Of a DNA stretch of 25,497 nucleotides, positions 14,713-21,806 are shown piece after piece; position 1 is the first letter of the stretch, and each line of letters begins with the position of its first letter. The notes beneath the pieces are model-generated. The model saw only the letters and a program-made list of their open reading frames with translations, was not told the DNA's origin and did no database searches. This stretch comes from Acidimicrobiia bacterium (GTDB lineage Bacteria; Actinomycetota; Acidimicrobiia; IMCC26256; JAENVU01), in NCBI GenBank assembly GCA_016650415.1, contig JAENVU010000137.1, positions 1 through 25,497 of the forward strand, written 5' to 3'. The position numbers were made by a program, and so were the translations under genes.

Positions 14713-16049
14713 CTGCCGACGAACTCCGCGCCGCGATCCGCAGCCTCGTCGGCGAGTATCACGAGGTCGCGTTCGCGTCCACGCCGTTCGTCCCCGGCGA
14801 GAGCCCGGTGCCCGTGTCGGGCAAGGTCTTCGACGGCGACGAGATGAGCCTGCTCGTCGATGCGTCGCTCGATTTCTGGCTCACGACCGGCCGCTTCGCC
14901 GATACGTTCGAGGAACGGTTCGCGACCGTCATGGGTGCCGGGGCGGTTCGGCTCTGCAACTCCGGATCCTCGGCCAACCTCCTGGCCGTCGCAGCCCTCA
15001 CGTCGGCCAGCCTGGGCGACGAGGCACTCCGGCCCGGCGACGAGGTCATCACCTGTGCCTCGGGCTTCCCCACCACGGTGACCCCGCTGTATCAGCACGG
15101 ATTGGTGCCGGTCTACGTCGATGTCGACCAACGCACCCTGAACATCGACGTCACCGCGCTGGAATCGGCCGTCAGCGACCGGACCCGGGCGGTGATGGTG
15201 GCCCACACGCTCGGCAACCCGTTCGACCTCGCCGCGGTCCGGGCACTGTGCGACCGTCACGGCCTCTGGCTCGTCGAGGATTGTTGCGACGCGGTCGGTT
15301 CCACCTACGACGGCGCACCGGTCGGATCGTTCGGCGCACTCGGGACGACGAGTTTCTACCCCGCCCATCACATCACGATGGGTGAGGGGGGCAGCGTGCT
15401 CGTGAATCAGGCTCGCCTCGAACGCGTGGTCGAATCGTTCCGCGACTGGGGCCGCGACTGTTGGTGCGCACCCGGCGCGGAGAACACCTGCGGCCGCCGG
15501 TTCGGTTGGCAACTCGGTGACCTGCCGTTCGGCTACGACCACAAGTACATCTACTCCCACCTCGGGTACAACCTGAAGCTCACCGACATGCAGGCCGCGG
15601 TCGGCGTCGCGCAGCTCGACAAGCTCGACGGGTTCATCGCGACCCGACGGAGCAACTGGCAACGGCTGCACGACGGGCTCGTCGATCTCCCCGAGATCGA
15701 GATCGTCCAACCCACGCCGAACAGCCACCCAGCCTGGTTCGGCTTCCCGCTGCTCGTGGCCGCCGAGGCCGGCTTCGAACGGTTCGACTTCGTTGCTGCG
15801 TTGGAAGCCGCCAAGATCGCGACACGACTCGTATTCGGTGGGAATCTGCTGCGCCAGCCGGCGTTCGCCGATCGCACGCACCGTCGGATCGGTCCGCTCC
15901 CTCAGGCCGACGCCGTCGCCGAACGCGGGCTCTGGCTCGGCTGCTATCCCGGTCTGTCCGAGCCGATGATCGATTACATGATCGAGACCATTCGAGGATT
16001 CGTGCGTTCACCCGTCATCGCGCGCCGGCGAGACCGTCGTGACAGCTAG
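14709..16049 (+). CDS. rfbH: CDP-4-keto-6-deoxyglucose 3-dehydrase (E1, PMP- and [2Fe-2S]-dependent)
   Basis: A 446-residue member of the DegT/AspC sugar aminotransferase fold that removes the C3 hydroxyl instead of transaminating. Two features identify it as E1. The PLP-lysine position is occupied by histidine in FYPAHHITMGEGG (His220/221). The iron-sulfur cysteines are Cys193, Cys251, Cys253 and Cys261, exactly the C-X57-C-X-C-X7-C spacing of the Yersinia enzyme. Cofactor contacts are NSGSSANLLAV (84-94) and the VEDCCDAVGS strand (189-198). The reaction needs electrons delivered by a flavin/[2Fe-2S] reductase (E3, AscD); no such gene is in the window. The start is GTG at 14709 overlapping the rfbG stop (GTGA). 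It overlaps the epimerase gene by 11 bp. Confidence 0.96.
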   Translation: MTADELRAAIRSLVGEYHEVAFASTPFVPGESPVPVSGKVFDGDEMSLLVDASLDFWLTTGRFADTFEERFATVMGAGAVRLCNSGSSANLLAVAALTSASLGDEALRPGDEVITCASGFPTTVTPLYQHGLVPVYVDVDQRTLNIDVTALESAVSDRTRAVMVAHTLGNPFDLAAVRALCDRHGLWLVEDCCDAVGSTYDGAPVGSFGALGTTSFYPAHHITMGEGGSVLVNQARLERVVESFRDWGRDCWCAPGAENTCGRRFGWQLGDLPFGYDHKYIYSHLGYNLKLTDMQAAVGVAQLDKLDGFIATRRSNWQRLHDGLVDLPEIEIVQPTPNSHPAWFGFPLLVAAEAGFERFDFVAALEAAKIATRLVFGGNLLRQPAFADRTHRRIGPLPQADAVAERGLWLGCYPGLSEPMIDYMIETIRGFVRSPVIARRRDRRDS

Positions 16050-16593
16050 ACCCACGGCCATCCCGGGCTGCTCGGTGATCGACCTGTTCCACCACGACGA
16101 CGTGCGTGGGGAGTTCGTCAAGGTCTTTCAGGCCTCGGCGCTCACTCCTGCGGGCGACGCATCACCGATCGCCGAACTGTTCTGGTCCCGCTCGCATCGT
16201 GGCGTGGTCCGAGGTCTGCACTTCCAGACTCCACCGCACGCCCACACGAAGCTCGTCACCATCGTGGCCGGGACCGCGTTCGACGTCGTCGTCGACCTGC
16301 GCATCGGTTCACCCGCCTACGGGCAGGCGATCGCCGTCGAACTCGATGCCGCCGCGCCGACCGCGGTGACCGTGCCCATCGGTTGCGCACATGGCTTCCA
16401 GGCCACGTCCGAAGGCGCCGTCGTGCTCTACGCGGTGAGCACCGAACATTCGCCGGGCGCCGACACCGGTATCCGCTGGGACTCGGTGAGAGTCACCTGG
16501 CCCGTCCCCGAGGTCGTGACGTCCGATCGCGACGCCGCGTTCGCGCCGCTCGCCGAGTACGCCTCGCCCTTCGAGTACGAGCCGGCGTCGTGA
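16039..16593 (+). CDS. RmlC-fold nucleotide-sugar epimerase (AscE-like candidate)
   Basis: A 184-residue cupin of the dTDP-4-keto-rhamnose 3,5-epimerase family. The core motif is GVVRGLHFQTPPHAHTKLVTIVAGTAFDVVVDLR (55-88), with catalytic His61, and the usual acid partner is Asp165 in TSDRD. Tyr131 (VVLYAV) is kept, but the later tyrosine pair found in many RmlC proteins is replaced by Glu-His (STEHSPG, 134-140). In this operon the expected substrate is a CDP-4-keto-3,6-dideoxyhexose, for which only C5 epimerisation makes sense, as with AscE of the ascarylose pathway. The altered site is compatible with that but does not prove it. The GTG start at 16039 is coupled to rfbH by an 11-bp overlap. 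Confidence 0.88.
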   Translation: MTARPTAIPGCSVIDLFHHDDVRGEFVKVFQASALTPAGDASPIAELFWSRSHRGVVRGLHFQTPPHAHTKLVTIVAGTAFDVVVDLRIGSPAYGQAIAVELDAAAPTAVTVPIGCAHGFQATSEGAVVLYAVSTEHSPGADTGIRWDSVRVTWPVPEVVTSDRDAAFAPLAEYASPFEYEPAS

Positions 16594-17450
16594 GCGACCG
16601 CCGGGCACTGGTCACCGGGGCGACCGGTTTCGTCGGCACCGCGCTGGTCCGCCGGCTCGCGGCCGACGGCTGGACCGTCGACGCCCTGGTGCGGCGAGAC
16701 GATCATCAGCTCCCCGAGGGCGTGACCGCGCGGCGAATCCCGGGTGAGATCGACGCCTTGATGTCATTGGTCGCCGAGCTGGCTCCCAGCCATTGCTTCC
16801 ATCTGGCGACCGCGTTCCGGGGGGTGCACACGCCGACCGACATCGCGCCGATGATCGAAGCCAACCTCGGGTTCGGCACCGCGCTGGCCGAGGCCGTGGT
16901 TCGGGTCCCCGACGCCCGCTTCGTGAACACCGGCACGGTCTGGCAGCACTACGACGCCGCGCCCTACAGCCCGGTGTCGCTCTACGCCGCGACCAAGCAG
17001 GCCTTCGCCGACCTCCTCACCTTCTACGCCGAAGTCGAGGGGCTCGCCGTCCACACCCTGGAACTCACCGACACCTACGGGCCCGACGACCCGCGGGCCA
17101 AGCTCATCCCCTTCCTGCTCCAGGCCGGCGCCGACGGCACCCCCCTGCAGATGACCGACGGCACCCAGCTGATCGATCTGGTGCACGTGGACGATGCCGT
17201 CGGTGCACTGCTGGCGACTGCCGCGGCGCCGCCCGGCCCGACCTTCGGTGCCCGCGGCGACGGCGCGATCACACTCCGCGAACTGGTCGACCGCTTCCAG
17301 TCGGCGACGGGTCTCACCCTCGACGTCGAGTGGGGTGCGCGTGCCTCGCGACCGCGGGAAATGCTGCGACCGTGGATGACCGCCGATCCGCCGCCGGGCT
17401 GGTCACCGTCGGTCCGTCTCGACGACGGCCTGCGCGCCCTGGTGAGCTAG
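16590..17450 (+). CDS. NAD(P)-dependent sugar reductase (extended SDR; AscF or abequose/paratose synthase-like)
   Basis: A 286-residue extended short-chain dehydrogenase. TGATGFVG (9-16) binds the nucleotide; Thr115, Tyr132 and Lys136 (NTGTVWQHY and LYAATKQAF) form the catalytic triad. Sugar-nucleotide contacts include TDTYGPDDPRAKLIPFLL (160-177) and LIDLVHVDDAVGA. The length and the Thr-for-Ser triad resemble CDP-4-keto-3,6-dideoxyhexose 4-reductases such as abequose and paratose synthases and AscF, which finish the pathway by reducing C4. The stereochemistry of the product cannot be read from sequence; the adjacent epimerase favours an L-sugar such as ascarylose. The GTG start overlaps the epimerase stop (GTGA). 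Its stop shares a CTAG palindrome with the convergent gene at 17447. Confidence 0.85.
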   Translation: MSDRRALVTGATGFVGTALVRRLAADGWTVDALVRRDDHQLPEGVTARRIPGEIDALMSLVAELAPSHCFHLATAFRGVHTPTDIAPMIEANLGFGTALAEAVVRVPDARFVNTGTVWQHYDAAPYSPVSLYAATKQAFADLLTFYAEVEGLAVHTLELTDTYGPDDPRAKLIPFLLQAGADGTPLQMTDGTQLIDLVHVDDAVGALLATAAAPPGPTFGARGDGAITLRELVDRFQSATGLTLDVEWGARASRPREMLRPWMTADPPPGWSPSVRLDDGLRALVS

Positions 17451-18127
17451 GGCTTCGCCTTCCCGATCCGGTCGTAGTCGGCCACGGGAACCTTGGTCAC
17501 GTCCTTGTAGACGTGATGGACGCAGGCCTCACCGGGCCGGGTCGGTGGGTATTCGATACTCGTCGGCGTCTCGCCCCATTCGACCGGTTGGATCTCGTTG
17601 TTCACCGAACAATGCGCGCAGTACACCCACATCTCGTCGCGCATGAAGGTCGGTCCGGAACGCTCCGTGAGGGTGCGATACGGATGCTCACCTTCGTACC
17701 GGCCGTCGTCGATCAGTCGGCCGCCACTCCCGCAGCGGAACGACAAGATGATCTTCTCGTCGTCCTCACTCACCTCGACCGCGCCGGTGTTCGCCAGCAT
17801 CGCCCGGCTGATCACCTTGGCCCGCTGCGCGGCCGGCAGGTCGCCCCAGGCGGTGTCGGTGCTGCGGCGAGGGCGAACGAACTCGTCGCCGGTCTTGCGG
17901 AGTGCTCGTTCGACAGCCGGCTCGCCGAGCTCATCCGCAATGAAGGTGAGCAGCGACGCAATCCAGTTGATCGAGTAGTCCTGCAGGCTCGACCACTGGG
18001 CAACGGCCCGGTCGAGCAGCGCCTTCGCCGCCTCGTGATCACCCGCGTCGATTGCCGCATGGACCTGTTGCCAGACCGGAGTCTGCATCTTCTCGATCTC
18101 GGTGTCGCTCAACGCTCGTTCCGACAC
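17447..18127 (-). CDS. Hypothetical cysteine- and histidine-bearing protein, family not recognised
   Basis: A 226-residue soluble protein. The N-terminal 110 residues are helical (MQTPVWQQVHAAIDAGDHEAAKALLDRAVAQW, then YSINWIASLLTFIADELGEPAVERAL). The C-terminal half looks like a small metal- or cofactor-binding domain: Cys132 in SFRCGSGG, Cys170-Ala-His-Cys173 in VYCAHCSVNNE, and Cys202 in ACVHHVYKDV, with His204 and His205 next to it. Four cysteines in this spacing could hold zinc or an iron-sulfur centre, but I cannot assign a family or function. The start is GTG at 18127 with GAGGGGAG about 5 nt upstream. It lies 34 bp downstream of an acyl-CoA dehydrogenase gene on the same strand, so it may be co-transcribed with it. 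Confidence 0.75.
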   Translation of the reverse strand: MSERALSDTEIEKMQTPVWQQVHAAIDAGDHEAAKALLDRAVAQWSSLQDYSINWIASLLTFIADELGEPAVERALRKTGDEFVRPRRSTDTAWGDLPAAQRAKVISRAMLANTGAVEVSEDDEKIILSFRCGSGGRLIDDGRYEGEHPYRTLTERSGPTFMRDEMWVYCAHCSVNNEIQPVEWGETPTSIEYPPTRPGEACVHHVYKDVTKVPVADYDRIGKAKP

Positions 18128-18161
18128 GGCCGCTCCCCTCGTGACGCGCTCGCGCGTCGGT

Positions 18162-19355
18162 CTACCGCCGAGGAAGTCCGAGGACTCGCTCGGCGATGAT
18201 GTTGCGTTGGATCTCGCTCGTCCCGCCGGGAATCGTGCCGCCGAACGAACGCATCCATTGCGTCAGCCACGCACCCTCGCGCCACATCTGCGGACCGAGA
18301 CGGTTGCGGTCGAGACCGGGCGGCCCCAACGCGTCGACACCGACGGCCAGCGCGTTCTGTACCGACTCGCTTCCGAACAGCTTGAGCAGTGAATGCTCCG
18401 GCGCCGACTTCCCCGCCATGAACTTGGAGAACCCGCGGTAGCCCATGCACATCAGGGCCTGCGCGTCGATGGCAGTCGTCGCGACCTGATCGCGGTACAC
18501 CGCATCGTCACCGATCCGATGGCCATTCGCTCCCGGCTCGGCTCCGAGTTCGATCAACGCTTCCGTGGCGCGGTCGAGGCTGAACGCGTAGTCGATCCAC
18601 AGCATCGCCCGTTCGTGCGCGAGTGATCCCTGGGTGATCGGCCACCCGGCGTCGATCTCGCCGAGCAGGTTCGCTCGCGGGACACGCGCGTCGGTGAAGA
18701 AGACCTCGTTGAAATCCATGAAGTCGGGCTCGGTGAGTTCGGGAAACGGCCGCGCTTCCACCCCCGGCGTCTTCATGTCGATGATGAGCGCGGAGATCCC
18801 CTTGTGCTTCGGCACCTCGGTGTTCGTCCGCACGAAGCAGAGACACCAATCGGCGTGATGCGCCCCCGAGGTCCAGACCTTCTGCCCGTTCACCACGAAC
18901 TCGTCGCCGTCGATCACGGCCCGGGTCCGCAGACTGGCGAGGTCACTGCCGGCTCCGGGTTCGCTCATGCCGAGGCACCAGGCGATCTCGGCGCGAAGCG
19001 TCGGGAGGAGAAACTGCTCCTGCTGCGCGGGCGTGCCGTAGTCACGAATCGATGGTGCGATGATCCCGAGCCCCTGGGGATTCAGACTCCGCGGGATCTG
19101 CCGCCGGGACATCTCCTCGAAGTAGATCATCTGCTCGACCGGGCTCGCGTTTCGCCCCCCGAGTTCCGGTGGCCACCCCGGCACCAGCCACCCGGCGTCG
19201 AACAGCGCGCGCTGCCACGCCCGACCCCACGGTTGGATATCTGCGCTCGAGAGCTTGGGGCGGCTCAGCACCTCGGCGGGCGGGAGGTTGGCGTCCAGCC
19301 AACCCGTCAGCTCACGACGGAAGGATTCTTCGGCAGGTCCGTACTGCAATCGCAC
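18162..19355 (-). CDS. Acyl-CoA dehydrogenase, FadE26/ChsE4-like subunit with catalytic glutamate
   Basis: A 397-residue flavoprotein that would oxidise an acyl-CoA to the 2-enoyl-CoA. It has FAD-contacting CLGMSEPGAGSDLASL (127-142) and VNGQKVWTSGAHHADW (155-170), and ends with FGGTIPGGTSEIQRNIIAERVLG (371-393). At the position of the usual catalytic Glu of MCAD-type enzymes this protein has Gly (PGGTS); instead Glu248 in SLAHERAM lies where FadE26-type subunits of mycobacterial heterotetramers carry their base. The partner is probably the divergent gene at 19444. The start is GTG at 19355, 6 nt after TACCTT, with no ribosome site. The in-frame N-terminus RLQYGPAEESFRREL is the standard family start. 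Confidence 0.92.
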   Translation of the reverse strand: MRLQYGPAEESFRRELTGWLDANLPPAEVLSRPKLSSADIQPWGRAWQRALFDAGWLVPGWPPELGGRNASPVEQMIYFEEMSRRQIPRSLNPQGLGIIAPSIRDYGTPAQQEQFLLPTLRAEIAWCLGMSEPGAGSDLASLRTRAVIDGDEFVVNGQKVWTSGAHHADWCLCFVRTNTEVPKHKGISALIIDMKTPGVEARPFPELTEPDFMDFNEVFFTDARVPRANLLGEIDAGWPITQGSLAHERAMLWIDYAFSLDRATEALIELGAEPGANGHRIGDDAVYRDQVATTAIDAQALMCMGYRGFSKFMAGKSAPEHSLLKLFGSESVQNALAVGVDALGPPGLDRNRLGPQMWREGAWLTQWMRSFGGTIPGGTSEIQRNIIAERVLGLPRR

Positions 19356-19361
19356 CCCGGC

Positions 19362-19367
19362 AAGGTA
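19362..19367 (-). promoter_or_regulatory. Leaderless-type -10 for the minus-strand acyl-CoA dehydrogenase
   Basis: TACCTT on the minus strand ends 6 nt before the GTG at 19355, so the message would start at the initiation codon. On the plus strand TAGCGT (19373-19378) is a candidate -10 for the divergent partner. Neither has a convincing -35. Confidence 0.35.
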
Positions 19368-19384
19368 CCCGCTAGCGTCGCCTC

Positions 19385-19402
19385 CCTGACGCCGGCGTCA
19401 GG
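19385..19402. promoter_or_regulatory. 18-bp perfect palindrome, operator candidate between divergent acyl-CoA dehydrogenase genes
   Basis: CCTGACGCCGGCGTCAGG is a perfect dyad with no spacer in the 88-bp gap. It lies about where transcription of the plus-strand gene would begin if TAGCGT (19373-19378) is its -10, and over the -35 region of the minus-strand promoter. One dimeric repressor, for example of the TetR family that controls many fad genes, could therefore control both subunits. The sequence is seen directly; the role is inferred. Confidence 0.55.
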
Positions 19403-19443
19403 TCGGAGTCCGGCCGTGGTCTCCGAGCGGAGCGAGGACATCC

Positions 19444-20517
19444 GTGGACTTCGAGTTCACCGACGATCACGAGATGCTGCGGGACTCGGTCCGCCGGTAC
19501 TTCACCGAGCGGGCGCCACTGAGCTACGTCCGCGACCGCTACGACAATGTCGCCGTCGTCGACGACATCTGGCGCGGCATGGCCGATCTGGGCCTCACCG
19601 GCATGCTGGCTCCTCCCGCCCACGGTGGCGCCGGCATGGGCATGGTCGATCTCGCGCTCCCCCTCGGCGAGATGGGTCGCGCCCTCTACCCCGGGCCGTT
19701 CGCCGCATCGGCGGTCGGCACGATCGGATTGCTCGCCGATCTCGACTCGGACGCCATCGCGGCGGAATGGCTCCCGAGGCTCGCGGCCGGGTCGGCGGTG
19801 GCCACGGTCGCCGTCGCTGACAGTCGCACGGATCCGGTGCGCGCGTCCGAGGGCGGGCTGCGGGGCAGGAAGGTTCATGTCCTCGACGGTGCCGCCGCGG
19901 ATCTGCTCGTCGTCGTCGTCGAACCGCAGGTGATCGCGCTCCGGGCCGACGCGCCCGGAGTCCGGATCGAGCCTGAGGCGAGTGTCGACGGGTCCCGGAA
20001 GTTCGCGTCCGTCGAGTTCGACGGCGCCCGGGGAACCGTGCTGACCGGCGACATCGCGTCGGCGCTCCCCGCCGCGCGTGACCGTCTGACCGTTGCGTAC
20101 GTGCTCGACGGCATCGGCGCGGCGGAACGCGCCTTGGAACTCACGCTCGAATACGCCAAGACCCGAGAACAGTTCGGGCGGCCCATCGGATCGTTCCAGG
20201 CGGTGCAGCACCTCGCCGCCGACATGCTCCGAGCCCTCGAACTCGGCCGCGCGATCGGGTACTACGCGGCGTGGGCCTGCGACGCCGCCGACCCGCAGGA
20301 GCGTCATCGCGCCGCCACGATGGCGATCGCATTCGCGTCCGACGACTTCTACCGGCTCGCCGCGAACGCCATCCAGATCTTCGGTGGGATCGGCTTCACC
20401 TGGGAACACGACATCCACCTGTTCTACAAGCGGACGCTCACCCTGCAACTGGTGACGGGGTCTCGATCGGATCATCTCGCCGAGCTCGCCGACCTGGTAC
20501 TCCCACCACCGCGCTGA
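19444..20517 (+). CDS. Acyl-CoA dehydrogenase, second subunit of a probable heteromeric enzyme
   Basis: A 357-residue acyl-CoA dehydrogenase-fold protein, shorter than the usual 380-400. The N-terminal helices (FEFTDDHEMLRDSVRRYFTERAP) and the C-terminal FAD-binding helices (YAKTREQFGRPIGSFQAVQHLAADM, 237-261; AIQIFGGIGFTWEHDIHLFYKR, 309-330) are clear, but the middle beta-domain is reduced and lacks the usual GxGSD FAD/substrate segment. Together with the neighbouring subunit this fits the alpha2-beta2 acyl-CoA dehydrogenases known from mycobacterial steroid side-chain degradation, where only one subunit carries the catalytic Glu. The GTG at 19444 has AGGA about 7 nt upstream and precedes the canonical FEFTDDHEMLR start. 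Its last 80 bp overlap the convergent GT-C gene. Confidence 0.9.
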   Translation: MDFEFTDDHEMLRDSVRRYFTERAPLSYVRDRYDNVAVVDDIWRGMADLGLTGMLAPPAHGGAGMGMVDLALPLGEMGRALYPGPFAASAVGTIGLLADLDSDAIAAEWLPRLAAGSAVATVAVADSRTDPVRASEGGLRGRKVHVLDGAAADLLVVVVEPQVIALRADAPGVRIEPEASVDGSRKFASVEFDGARGTVLTGDIASALPAARDRLTVAYVLDGIGAAERALELTLEYAKTREQFGRPIGSFQAVQHLAADMLRALELGRAIGYYAAWACDAADPQERHRAATMAIAFASDDFYRLAANAIQIFGGIGFTWEHDIHLFYKRTLTLQLVTGSRSDHLAELADLVLPPPR

Positions 20518-21775
20518 GCGCGACCGCGGCGAGGACGACGATCACCGGTTCCGCCGGCACCCGGAACCGGGTCTGGCCGTAGGACAGGATCGCCCCGACC
20601 GTCACGATCACGGGAGGGACGGCGAGGAACCACTGCCGCACCCGGCGGCGCCGCAGCACCACCGCCCCGGCGATCGCCAGCGCGAGCAGCGGGTAGTACC
20701 ACCACATGCCGAGCGTGGTCACCCACCGCGGTCGGCCTTCGCTCTCGTTGAACGACGGCATGTCGGCCGGGCGGAACAGCCCCCAGTCGCGCCCGATCCG
20801 CGCCGCGATCACCTTGAGGAACTGGATGCCGTGCCCGTCGTTGATGTAGTCGAACGCGCGCTGCCGGTAGATCTTGGAGACCACCGACTGGTCGCCCTTC
20901 GGCGCCCGTTTCGGCACGCACTTCGACAGGTTGGTCAGTCCGATCGGGGGCCCGGAGAAGACCGCATCACACGTCGAGCCGAGGATGGCGATGCCGTCGT
21001 TGGTCGAGATGAAGGTCGACTCCTCGAATCGCGCCTGGTTGAACGCGACCCACGGACCGACGATCGCGAGCACACCGACCCCGACGACCACGACGGTCGC
21101 GATTCGGGCGCGCCAGGGCCGCGCCCGCCAGAACCAGAGCAGCGGGAGCGCCAGGAGTGGTGCCAAGAGGATGAGTTCCGCCCGTGCGAGCGCGCCCAGG
21201 CCACAGACGACTCCGAGCGCAGCGGCGGTCGCCAACTTCGGTTCGTCCTCCAGCCGGAGCAGCAGGAGCAGGGCTCCGACCACGGCTGCGACCGCGAGCG
21301 TCTCGGACATGATCAGGGTGTCGTTGATCCAGAGGTGCGGGTAGGTCGCGGCGATGGCCGCGGCGATGAGCCCGGCTCGGTCCCCGGCCAAGCGTCTCGC
21401 CAGCATCGCCAGGAGCACGATCCCCACCATCCCGAGCAGCAACATCTCGAACCGCACGATGAGTTGCGTGGTCGATTCGGCGAATCCGATCTGATCACCG
21501 GCCCAGATGACCGGCAGGATCGTGAAGACGGTCAGCGGTGGGTGATCGGCCGCGGGGGTCGAGACGTGCGGATGGCCGGGGAGGAACTGGAACGGGTCGT
21601 TGTAGCCGTGACCCTTGCCGAGTTGCCGGGCCTGGAGTTCGTAGTAGCCCGCGTCGTAGAACGAGTCGGTGTCGTGCCGGGCGACCGTGATGATGAACGT
21701 CGTCCGGATACCCGCCGCGACGATGAGGATCAACAGGAGCGCGGTCTTGAACCGGCGCGACGGAGAGGCGACCAC
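20438..21775 (-). CDS. GT-C family membrane glycosyltransferase (PMT/ArnT-like)
   Basis: A 445-residue polytopic membrane protein with about eleven hydrophobic helices. After the first helix (TALLLILIVAAGIRTTFIITVA, 11-32) comes the extracytoplasmic loop DTDSFYDAGYYELQARQLGKGHGY (35-58), with acidic residues at the catalytic position of GT-C enzymes, and further on ADHPPLTVFTILP, the HPPL element of the PMT/ArnT branch. It should transfer a sugar from polyprenyl phosphate to a glycan or protein outside the membrane; donor and acceptor are unknown. The C-terminus is a short basic tail (RRARRDD). The start is GTG at 21775, 7 nt after TAACGT, with no ribosome site. Its 3' end overlaps the convergent acyl-CoA dehydrogenase gene by 80 bp. 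Confidence 0.85.
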   Translation of the reverse strand: MVASPSRRFKTALLLILIVAAGIRTTFIITVARHDTDSFYDAGYYELQARQLGKGHGYNDPFQFLPGHPHVSTPAADHPPLTVFTILPVIWAGDQIGFAESTTQLIVRFEMLLLGMVGIVLLAMLARRLAGDRAGLIAAAIAATYPHLWINDTLIMSETLAVAAVVGALLLLLRLEDEPKLATAAALGVVCGLGALARAELILLAPLLALPLLWFWRARPWRARIATVVVVGVGVLAIVGPWVAFNQARFEESTFISTNDGIAILGSTCDAVFSGPPIGLTNLSKCVPKRAPKGDQSVVSKIYRQRAFDYINDGHGIQFLKVIAARIGRDWGLFRPADMPSFNESEGRPRWVTTLGMWWYYPLLALAIAGAVVLRRRRVRQWFLAVPPVIVTVGAILSYGQTRFRVPAEPVIVVLAAVALSAVVGVPGRRARRDDPIETPSPVAG

Positions 21776-21782
21776 TGGTTCG

Positions 21783-21788
21783 ACGTTA
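21783..21788 (-). promoter_or_regulatory. Leaderless-type -10 for the GT-C gene
   Basis: TAACGT on the minus strand ends 7 nt before the GTG at 21775, inside the 31-bp gap after the thiolase-like gene. This suggests the membrane protein has its own promoter although it follows that gene in the same direction. No -35 is apparent. Confidence 0.4.
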
Positions 21789-21806
21789 GCGGCGGTACCG
21801 GCTCGA

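Noticed and set aside
13669..15881. Minus-strand open frames opposite rfbG and rfbH
   Set aside because: The plus-strand products carry exact catalytic motifs; the antisense frames have none.
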